From an uncultured Lachnoclostridium sp. (lineage in GTDB: Bacteria; Bacillota; Clostridia; Lachnospirales; Lachnospiraceae), in the NCBI GenBank assembly GCA_902464595.1, contig CABQJX010000083.1, positions 1 to 12,058 on the forward strand: 12,058 nucleotides of DNA, written 5' to 3'. A program made the position numbers and the translations under genes. Shown here in pieces: positions 7,003 through 12,058 of the stretch. Each line of letters begins with the position of its first letter. Position 1 is the stretch's first letter. A model generated the notes under the pieces. The model was not told where the DNA came from and made no database searches. It saw nothing but the letters and a program-made list of their open reading frames with translations.

Positions 7003-7042
7003 TCCAACTATTCGTTAAACTAGACTTTCGCGAATAGTTGGA
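7003..7042. repeat. Perfect 12-bp inverted repeat upstream of the recombinase gene
   Basis: TCCAACTATTCG (7003-7014) is exactly reverse-complemented at 7031-7042, with 16 bases between. Neither side has a T-run, so it is not a typical terminator for nrdD. It could be a recombinase binding site or an operator. The 6860-7113 interval otherwise holds no convincing gene apart from the weak candidate at 7050-7163. Confidence 0.85.
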
Positions 7043-7049
7043 ACAGGCA

Positions 7050-7163
7050 CTATCCCCACTCATTTTCGTCGCATTTCTTTGCATAGGCTACATCAATGCT
7101 CTTTTCTGCAATTTTATAATTGATAATAAAATCTGTTTTTAAATTCCTGCAGCTTCCCTTCAT
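7050..7163 (-). CDS. Candidate 37-residue ORF overlapping the nrdD 3' end
   Basis: A short ORF starts at ATG 7163 inside the last codons of nrdD, in another frame, and runs past the nrdD stop to TAG 7050-7052. Its product, starting MKGSCRN and ending CDENEWG, is charged and cytoplasmic-looking. Only a weak TGGA precedes it. The composition of the part beyond nrdD looks protein-like, but 37 codons can arise by chance. No family was recognised. Confidence 0.2.
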   Translation of the reverse strand: MKGSCRNLKTDFIINYKIAEKSIDVAYAKKCDENEWG

Positions 7164-9168
7164 TCCAATCTTGTATTGGCCGATAATATCCGGCAATCCG
7201 GCTGTAAATATCCATGACCTTTCCGCATGCCGGACAAAGGTTCTGACCTCCCATAAAAAAACCGCATGTTGGGCAAATACTATATACCGGCGATAAGGTA
7301 AGGCAAGGAATTTTATAGCCAGTCACAGCCTTTTTGACCAGATCTCTGGCTTTATGCCAATCTATGGATTTCTGATTCAAATAGATATGGAAAACCGTAC
7401 CTGTTGTGTAAAGGCTTTGAAGATGTTCCTGCTGCTTGAATGCCTGCTCTAAAGAAAGGCTGCTTTCTGCCGGAAGCCGGGTGCTGTTTGTGTAATATAA
7501 GCTATCTCCTTTGGGACCAGCTGTTCGGATTGAAGGAAATTGCTGCCGGTCCAATCGGGCCAAACGAAATGCAGCTGATTCAGCTGGCGTGGCCTCCAAG
7601 CCAAACGGTGTTCCATAAGCCAATTGATAATGGATCAGTCGTTCTCTCATGTGATTTAATACACGGACAGCAAAATTTCTGGTTCTCTCCTCTTCTATCC
7701 CACCTTTCAGCCACGGGGCGTTGAGCCCAGCCTCATTCATTCCGATTATGCCCATGGAGGAAACATGGTTTTCAAAATTTTTCAGATAACAGGCTGTGTA
7801 AGGATACAGTCCCTTTTTCAATAACTGAGTAATAACTTTTCGTTTTGTCTCTAAGGCTCTGGCAGACAGATCCATTCTGTAATCCAGCAGACGGAAGAAC
7901 TCTGCTTCATTTTGAGACTGAAAAGCGATTCGTGGAAGGTTAATGGTCACTACGCCGACAGCTCCCTCGTGGGGGCCATAACCGAAAAATCCTCCTGTTT
8001 TTCTGCGCAAAATCCGAATATCCCTGGGATTTTTATGCTTTTCTCTCCATATAGTGTCCTCACTGGAACTATAGATAAAATAAGGAGTTCCGTAACGGGC
8101 AGCAAGAGAAAACAAAAGGCGGTTCTGGTCGGAATCTGACCAATCATAATCATCTCCGATCTCATACGCTGCAATGGGATATTGAAATCCCAGTTCATGA
8201 GAATCTCCCTCCAGCATAGTTTCAAGAAAGGCCCGATTGATCATATCCATTTCCTTTTGGCAGTCCCCATAGGTAAAATCCATCGTTTTTCCGCCTACAA
8301 TGGCAGGCTCCTGCTTCATGTGCTCCGGTACTTTCAAGTCCATGGAGATATGGGAAAAGGGAGCCTGTGTTCCCCAGCGGCTGGGTGTATTAACTCCGAA
8401 AACAAAGGCTTCCATACACTTTTTTACTTTGTCATAGGTCAGGCCGTCTGAACGGATAAAGGGAGCAAGGTAAGTATCAAAAGAAGAAAATGATTGAGAG
8501 GCAGCCCATTCATTTTGCATGATTCCGAGAAAATTTACCATTTGGTTGCAAAGAGTTGCCAGGTGCTTTGCCGGTGAAGCTGTAATCTTTCCAGGAATAC
8601 CCCCTAACCCTTCTAACAGAAGCTGTCTGAGAGACCAGCCGCAGCTGTAGCCTGTCAACATAGACAGATCGTGAATATGGAAGTCGCCGCGCACATGGGC
8701 AGCGCAGATTTCTTTGTCATAGATTTCTGTCAGCCAATAATTAGCAGTTACTGCTCCGGAATTATTTAAAATCAATCCGCCCACAGAATAAGTGATCGTA
8801 GAATTTTCTTTTACTCTCCAATCTTCTTCTCTTACATAATGATCTACCACATCTTTGTAATCCAGCATGGGTTCTTTGAGACTGCGTATTTTTTCCCGCT
8901 GTTGGCGGTAAAGGATATAGGCTTTCGCTACAGCGGTATAGCCCGCTTCTTCCAATACCAGCTCCACACTGTCCTGAATATCCTCAACAGAAATACAGTC
9001 ATTTTTTATCCGGTTCTGAAAAGCTGAAGTAACCCTTAGAGATAAAAGCTGGATCATATCGTCGGTATAGAATGTCTGGGTTGCGTTAAATGCTTTTTTT
9101 ATTGCAGTGCTTATTTTCTCTAAATAAAATTCTGCTGTCATTCCATCTCTCTTTATGACTGTAAGCAT
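7114..9168 (-). CDS. nrdD: Anaerobic (class III) ribonucleoside-triphosphate reductase homologue, catalytic cysteine apparently missing
   Basis: A 684-residue NrdD-family protein. The active enzyme makes dNTPs from NTPs without oxygen, using a glycyl radical and a thiyl radical. The ATP-cone is at about 1-95 (VIKRDG start). The barrel includes IHDLSMLTGYSCGWSLRQLL (165-184), SSFDTYLAPF (228-237), GVVTINLPRI (405-414) and LEATPAES (524-531). The zinc site is C632, C635, C645 and C648, and the radical glycine is G660 in RIAGYYRP. The finger-loop segment that usually reads like RSMCCRL and carries the radical cysteine is here WREKHKNPRDIRIL (374-387), with no cysteine. AGGAGG at 9178-9183 is 9 bases before ATG 9168. 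No nrdG is next to it. It may be a paralogue with altered chemistry or a regulatory pseudoenzyme. Confidence 0.9.
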   Translation of the reverse strand: MLTVIKRDGMTAEFYLEKISTAIKKAFNATQTFYTDDMIQLLSLRVTSAFQNRIKNDCISVEDIQDSVELVLEEAGYTAVAKAYILYRQQREKIRSLKEPMLDYKDVVDHYVREEDWRVKENSTITYSVGGLILNNSGAVTANYWLTEIYDKEICAAHVRGDFHIHDLSMLTGYSCGWSLRQLLLEGLGGIPGKITASPAKHLATLCNQMVNFLGIMQNEWAASQSFSSFDTYLAPFIRSDGLTYDKVKKCMEAFVFGVNTPSRWGTQAPFSHISMDLKVPEHMKQEPAIVGGKTMDFTYGDCQKEMDMINRAFLETMLEGDSHELGFQYPIAAYEIGDDYDWSDSDQNRLLFSLAARYGTPYFIYSSSEDTIWREKHKNPRDIRILRRKTGGFFGYGPHEGAVGVVTINLPRIAFQSQNEAEFFRLLDYRMDLSARALETKRKVITQLLKKGLYPYTACYLKNFENHVSSMGIIGMNEAGLNAPWLKGGIEEERTRNFAVRVLNHMRERLIHYQLAYGTPFGLEATPAESAAFRLARLDRQQFPSIRTAGPKGDSLYYTNSTRLPAESSLSLEQAFKQQEHLQSLYTTGTVFHIYLNQKSIDWHKARDLVKKAVTGYKIPCLTLSPVYSICPTCGFFMGGQNLCPACGKVMDIYSRIAGYYRPIQDWNEGKLQEFKNRFYYQL

Positions 9169-9233
9169 ATATGAAGTCCTCCTTGGGCTGCTTTATTTGT
9201 AAAAGGGGCTGGGGCTGTTCACAGCTTGGCTTT

Positions 9234-9242
9234 ATTATATCA
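9234..9242 (-). promoter_or_regulatory. Probable nrdD promoter (extended -10)
   Basis: On the minus strand TGATATAAT gives a perfect -10 TATAAT (9239-9234) with an upstream TGA. The -35 position is only a T-run. The leader would be about 60 bases. No clear NrdR box pair was seen. Confidence 0.5.
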
Positions 9243-9255
9243 AAAAACGGAGAAG

Positions 9256-9317
9256 AAAAAAAGATAAGAGCCATACCAAAACGATTTTCATTTCCAACCG
9301 TATTTGATATGGCTCTT
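9256..9317 (-). terminator. Rho-independent terminator of hsp20
   Basis: Read on the minus strand, a 10-bp stem (9317-9308 with 9275-9266) is extended by further inner pairs across one mismatch and one bulge, and is followed by ATC and seven T (9262-9256). It lies between the hsp20 stop and the nrdD promoter and separates the two transcripts. Confidence 0.8.
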
Positions 9318-9362
9318 CTTATGATTTACATCACCATATAGTTATTCCTATATGATAAATCA

Positions 9363-9782
9363 TTATCCTTCGATTGCAATATATGTCCTGTTTTCTGGAG
9401 CAGGCTTTGCTTCCTTTTTCGGGATATGCAGTTTCAGGGTTCCATCTTCAAACTTTGCGCGGATTTCTTCCTGCGTCACCTCATCTCCCACGTAAAAGCT
9501 TCTGCTGCAGGAACCAGAGTACCGCTCTCTTCGTATATAAGCCCCCTTTTCATCTTTTTCCTCTTTACTGGAATCTGTGCAGGCTTGTATGGTCAGATAC
9601 CCATCCTTCAGCTCTGCTTTCAAATCTTCTTTTTTTACGCCTGGGATATTTATGATTACTTCATATTCCTTCTCATCTTCTCTCACATCGGTGTCCATCA
9701 TGTTAAACCGTCTGGTGTCTCCGAATGTAGTGCTGAAAAAATCGTCCAACAGGTTTTCTCCAAATAAACTAGGCATTAACAT
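9363..9782 (-). CDS. Small heat-shock protein, Hsp20/alpha-crystallin family
   Basis: A 139-residue ATP-independent chaperone that holds unfolding proteins. A short N-terminal arm (MLMPSLFGENLLDDFF) precedes the alpha-crystallin domain at about 32-122. That domain has INIPGVKKEDLKAELKDGYL (44-63) and the closing DGTLKLHIPKK (113-123, the GVL-type motif). The C-terminal IAI (135-137) is the I-x-I motif that links subunits into oligomers. Length is normal. The start is ATG 9782, with AAAGGAGA 9 bases upstream; ATG 9776 is too far from that site. A strong promoter overlapping a CIRCE element indicates HrcA-controlled heat induction. Confidence 0.95.
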   Translation of the reverse strand: MLMPSLFGENLLDDFFSTTFGDTRRFNMMDTDVREDEKEYEVIINIPGVKKEDLKAELKDGYLTIQACTDSSKEEKDEKGAYIRRERYSGSCSRSFYVGDEVTQEEIRAKFEDGTLKLHIPKKEAKPAPENRTYIAIEG

Positions 9783-9830
9783 AGATCATCTCTCCTTTTT
9801 GTGAAAATCATCTCTATTTGTTCTATTTGT

Positions 9831-9859
9831 AATATAACACTTGTTGTTAGCACTGTCAA
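9831..9859 (-). promoter_or_regulatory. hsp20 promoter
   Basis: On the minus strand: a perfect -35 TTGACA (9859-9854), a 17-base spacer, then -10 TATATT (9836-9831). The -35 lies inside the CIRCE element. Confidence 0.85.
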
Positions 9860-9873
9860 GAGTTGAGTGCTAA
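9847..9873. promoter_or_regulatory. CIRCE operator (HrcA binding site)
   Basis: TTAGCACTG, nine bases, then GAGTGCTAA. This matches the CIRCE consensus TTAGCACTC-N9-GAGTGCTAA with one mismatch in the left arm. It covers the -35 of the hsp20 promoter, so HrcA bound here would repress transcription until heat stress. Confidence 0.93.
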
Positions 9874-9929
9874 TTTGTTTGTGAATATTTTGTGAAGCCT
9901 TGATTTTATGCAATGTCATTAACTTTAGC

Positions 9930-9978
9930 AAAAAGCAGAAATCGTAGTCGTTTATAAAACTATGCTTTCTGCTTTTTT
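9930..9978 (+). terminator. Orphan Rho-independent terminator
   Basis: A 12-bp arm pair (AAAAAGCAGAAA at 9930-9941 and its complement at 9966-9977) is extended by five inner pairs and followed by T-rich sequence. No + strand gene ends before it: upstream is only the hsp20 promoter, which points the other way. It may be left over from a deleted gene. It could also act on the minus strand. Confidence 0.65.
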
Positions 9979-9986
9979 ATCTTTAT

Positions 9987-10550
9987 ATGGGCATACTTAT
10001 TCCCTTTACATCCCTTATTTTCTCTCTCACCGGTATCTTTTTATCAGACACAATTTCATCCAAAATGACTGCGGATCCTGAATTAGAAACTCTTTGTAAA
10101 CAATATCTTTCTATCAATCTTGTGTATTGCTGGGGGATCTTTCTGCAAACTTATGCTCAGCGACTGCTACAGGCTGTTGGAGATACTATATTATCTATGT
10201 TTTCTCTAATCATTGGTGCTGTTTTGAATATTATTCTTAATCCGATTATGATTTTCGGTCTGCTTGGCTGTCCTGCAATGGGAGTCCGTGGTGCAGCAAT
10301 TGCAACCGTTATCGGCCAAATAACTGGTGCTATCGCTGCCTTGCTGTTTAACTGTTTCCGAAATCCGATAATCCACGTCCGTCTGAAGAACTATCATTTC
10401 AAGTGGCAGGATGTTGCTGATATTTATCGGGTAGGACTTCCAACAATCATTATGCAGGCAATCGGAAGCATTATGACATTTGTAGTAAACAGAATACAGC
10501 TATTGCATGTCACACAAATTACTAAAAACACTTTCACAATCATAAGTTAA
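9987..10550 (+). pseudogene. MATE-family efflux transporter, internal fragment
   Basis: An open frame of 187 residues matches the middle of MATE (NorM/DinF-like) drug or metabolite exporters. It holds several membrane segments and the signature region SMFSLIIGAVLNIILNPIMIFGLLG, then MGVRGAAIATVIGQ and IYRVGLPTIIMQAIGSIMTF. MATE proteins are about 450 residues. Here roughly the first 90 and the last 170 or more are missing. Homology starts right after the terminator at 9930-9978 and stops near base 10500; the last 15 or so residues do not look like MATE. No good ribosome binding site precedes ATG 9987. It is most likely a deletion remnant with no function. Confidence 0.82.
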
Positions 10551-10582
10551 AGGGCATGAATCCATTAATAGATTCACGCCCT
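10551..10582 (-). terminator. Hairpin, probable terminator for the CarD-like gene
   Basis: A 12-bp stem with one mismatch (10551-10562 with 10571-10582) and an 8-base loop. On the minus strand it lies just after the CarD-like stop and is followed by TTAACTT, a weak T-run. It may end the CarD-like transcript. Confidence 0.55.
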
Positions 10583-10591
10583 CTTACTCCT

Positions 10592-11108
10592 TTAATTTTC
10601 CTGTTTGCTCTGGTTAATATAATTAATAATCGTTTTGCATATTTCCTCTTTTGGTTTTCCAAGTGCTACTCCCAATTCCATATACAATAAATTTTCTGCT
10701 ATCTGGAAATATCTTGCATCCGTGGCAGTACACTTTTTGCCTTGAGCAAGTCTTTTCTGTTTCCTCTCATATATCATTTTTATAATAGCAACCAAGGCTT
10801 CTGGATCATTTGCTTTTATTGCCGCTTTATAATTTTGCTCTCTCATTTTTCATTATTCGTCCAGGCTGTCGGAATCTCTGGAATTCTTTTGATCAAATTC
10901 CATGCCTTTTCTTTTGTCATACACAATCTCAGCTTGAATCCGAGTTTGAAACTGGAACATATATTTTCTCTTTTTCATCTTCGATTGGTTTTATCAGATA
11001 ATACAATTTATTATTTCTTTCGTCCTGCGGATTTAAATATAAAATATCTTCTATTTTACAAATACCTATAACTGGTTTACTGACAAAGTCTCCAATTTCA
11101 TACTTCAC
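10592..11108 (-). pseudogene. CarD-like transcription regulator, two frameshifts
   Basis: Three consecutive frames on the minus strand join into one CarD/CdnL-type protein of about 172 residues. CarD proteins bind RNA polymerase and stabilise open promoter complexes. Piece 1 (GTG 11108 to TGA 10929, 59 residues) has the RNAP-interacting domain start YEIGDFVSKPVIGICKIEDI and the KIYVPV strand. Piece 2, in the next frame, gives MTKEKAWNLIKRIPEIPTAW. Piece 3 (from ATG 10846, 84 residues) gives the C-terminal helical domain, with RKQKRLAQGKKCTATDARYF. Adding one A near 10934-10935 and one in the A5 run at 10846-10850 (minus strand) restores the full frame. It is either a pseudogene or holds two sequencing errors. 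It starts 28 bases after the 73-residue gene, probably in one operon. Confidence 0.78.
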
Positions 11109-11136
11109 AAACTTCTCTCATTACTAATCAGCACCT

Positions 11137-11358
11137 TTATTCCGTAAAAGTATAACGTACAAAAGAGCCTTGATTATCTCCTGTTACTATTACAACATCT
11201 CCGCTTTCATTATGTGTGGATTCCAAAACCGGAAATCTTCCATTTTCCTTTACATAAGCTTCCGGGCTGTCTGCTTCTGCCTCAATCAAAGTTTTTTTAC
11301 TGTATTTTTCTCCTCCACACGGATTTATTTCTTCAATAAAGATTTCATACTCATGCAT
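11137..11358 (-). CDS. Unknown 73-residue protein
   Basis: A small intact ORF whose family I do not recognise. The product is acidic and soluble, without signal peptide or membrane helix. It starts MHEYEIFIEEINPCGGEKYS, has a central EAEADSPEAYVKENGRFPVL and ends VIVTGDNQGSFVRYTFTE, which suggests a compact beta-rich fold. It is very likely real: GAGGAGG lies 8 bases before ATG 11358, and a strong promoter and leader hairpin precede it. The CarD-like gene follows 28 bases after its stop, so the two probably form an operon. It is one of the few intact genes in the degenerate right end. Confidence 0.7.
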   Translation of the reverse strand: MHEYEIFIEEINPCGGEKYSKKTLIEAEADSPEAYVKENGRFPVLESTHNESGDVVIVTGDNQGSFVRYTFTE

Positions 11359-11391
11359 GTATGGTTCCTCCTCAGATTCATTTTATAAAAA

Positions 11392-11434
11392 CGAGTAGCA
11401 TATATGTTGCTTTCCAACATCACTACACTACTCG
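11392..11434 (-). other. Leader hairpin with T-run (possible attenuator)
   Basis: On the minus strand CGAGTAG (11434-11428) pairs with CTACTCG (11398-11392). A 6-bp inner stem (ATGTTG with CAACAT) sits inside it, and TTTTT follows directly. It begins only about five bases after the predicted transcript start of the 73-residue gene. It could end transcripts early, stabilise the 5' end, or on the + strand act as a terminator. Confidence 0.55.
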
Positions 11435-11445
11435 CCGTTATTTTT

Positions 11446-11474
11446 ATTATAAAACCATTTCGTGTTTATTTCAA
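11446..11474 (-). promoter_or_regulatory. Strong promoter of the 73-residue gene
   Basis: On the minus strand: -35 TTGAAA (11474-11469, five of six), a 17-base spacer, then a perfect -10 TATAAT (11451-11446). Transcription would begin near 11439. Confidence 0.75.
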
Positions 11475-11527
11475 AAGCGATTTTTACTAAAAATGTATCT
11501 TCTTTTTTAGATATTATTACCATGCGT

Positions 11528-11680
11528 TTACACATACTCAAACTTCTTTCTAAGATACATTCTTAGCAACATAATTCCCACATTGATAAATCCAAATATC
11601 AAGATCAAATTCACAGGTAGATATTCTCTGATTGCATCTCCCAGCACTGCTATCCCCGAAAGACTTCCGATTAAAAACAT
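11528..11680 (-). CDS. Small hydrophobic protein, 50 residues, unknown
   Basis: A short ORF from ATG 11680 to TAA 11528-11530. GGGAGGA lies 10 bases upstream. The product starts MFLIGSLSGIAVLGD, has a long hydrophobic stretch NLILIFGFINVGIMLL and ends RMYLRKKFEYV, giving one or two membrane segments with a basic C-terminus. An in-frame ATG at 11701 would add seven residues but has no ribosome binding site. It follows the frameshifted membrane gene by 30 bases, so they may share an operon. No family was recognised. It may be part of the same decayed unit. Confidence 0.45.
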   Translation of the reverse strand: MFLIGSLSGIAVLGDAIREYLPVNLILIFGFINVGIMLLRMYLRKKFEYV

Positions 11681-11710
11681 CTGCGAAATTTCCTCCCACA
11701 TTTTTTTGTA

Positions 11711-12058
11711 TTATTTTATTGTTTCCACGATTATTGCCGTGACAATTCCCAATATAAAAAGTACAGCTACAATTGCCAGAATCCTGATAACCCATGCTTC
11801 TCCACCTTTATATGCTATTTTCTGGTTGAATCCGTTATCATAGGTCGGATGTGCCAACCATTCACAAAATTCCTCTTAATCTCAAGATTACTCCTGATCT
11901 TAATAGAAATGTCACGGCAATAAGCACCATTGATTAAATTCTTAAATGAGATAATGATTTCGTCTGCCTGATTCTTTCCCTTGAGACTGTCATAATTGTC
12001 ATTGATGCCTTCTTTCATCAGCATAATCATTGTATCAGGATAAAGTTCACAAAGTATC
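11711..12058 (-). pseudogene. Unknown protein with C-terminal membrane segment, partial and frameshifted
   Basis: The frame is open at the window edge (ILCELYPDTMIMLMKEG and on), so the 5' end is missing. Read straight on, it stops with TAG near 11815. Adding one A at 11876-11877 (minus strand) instead continues it through EEFCEWLAHPTYDNGFNQ and KGGEAW into a hydrophobic helix (IRILAIVAVLFILGIVTAII) and the TAA at 11711-11713. The corrected C-terminus looks far more protein-like than the uncorrected one, so a -1 frameshift is likely, by decay or sequencing error. I do not recognise the family. It appears to be a C-terminal tail-anchored protein with a cytoplasmic domain. Confidence 0.5.

Noticed and set aside
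6872..7084. A 70-codon minus-strand ORF upstream of the recombinase.
   Set aside because: It runs across the tandem and inverted repeats, has low-complexity residues rich in Y and N, lacks a ribosome binding site and resembles no family.
9426..9767. A 113-codon + strand ORF opposite hsp20.
   Set aside because: It is a shadow of the well-supported hsp20 gene, with no ribosome binding site and no recognisable family.
10742..11071. A 109-codon + strand ORF opposite the CarD-like gene.
   Set aside because: It is rich in F, L and I from reading AT-rich DNA antisense; the CarD-like match on the other strand explains the region.
11550..11795. An 81-codon minus-strand ORF starting MGYQDSG.
   Set aside because: It overlaps the hydrophobic helix of one gene and the 50-residue ORF in another frame; those readings look protein-like, while this one is full of N, C and G.
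11733..11921. A 12-bp inverted repeat, ATTGCCGTGACA at 11733 and its complement ending at 11921.
   Set aside because: At about 165 bp separation, several such pairs are expected by chance in 12 kb, and both copies lie in the coding sequence of the same partial gene.

Overview
The window looks like a chromosomal segment of a Gram-positive anaerobe, most likely a Lachnospiraceae-type member of Clostridia. The reasons are the gene order rpmA-obgE-yhbY-nadD-yqeK-rsfS, AGGAGG-type ribosome binding sites, Gram-positive LexA boxes (GAAC-N4-GTTC), a CIRCE element, a class III (oxygen-sensitive) ribonucleotide reductase, a DUF3793 gene and a CarD-like gene. This placement is inference from gene content.

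Bases 1-3610 carry a co-directional housekeeping run on the + strand. It holds the 3' end of rpmA (L27), a strong hairpin terminator, then obgE, yhbY, nadD, yqeK and rsfS (ribosome assembly, NAD synthesis, nucleotide signalling, ribosome silencing). It ends at a bidirectional terminator shared with the convergent lexA.

Bases 3649-4864 form an SOS module. lexA (-) and a small membrane-anchored LysM protein (+) are divergent, and the intergenic region has one perfect and two near-perfect LexA boxes lying on both promoters. This is the layout of lexA-yneA in Bacillus, so the LysM protein is probably an SOS cell-division inhibitor.

Bases 5100-7113 hold a DUF3793 gene with a structured leader, convergent with a XerS-like tyrosine recombinase. 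Upstream of the recombinase is an unexplained cluster of two tandem repeats and a perfect 12-bp inverted repeat.

Bases 7114-9873 hold an anaerobic ribonucleotide reductase homologue (NrdD) and a small heat-shock protein under CIRCE/HrcA-type control, both on the - strand. The NrdD keeps its ATP cone, zinc site and glycyl-radical site. It appears to lack the catalytic cysteine of the active-site finger loop, which is the most striking observation here.

Bases 9930-12058 are AT-rich and look degenerate: a MATE transporter fragment truncated at both ends, a CarD-like gene broken by two -1 frameshifts, an intact unknown 73-residue protein with a strong promoter and leader hairpin, a 50-residue membrane ORF, and an unknown membrane-anchored gene that runs off the window and carries a further -1 frameshift. 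No tRNA, rRNA, CRISPR array, transposase or insertion sequence was seen.
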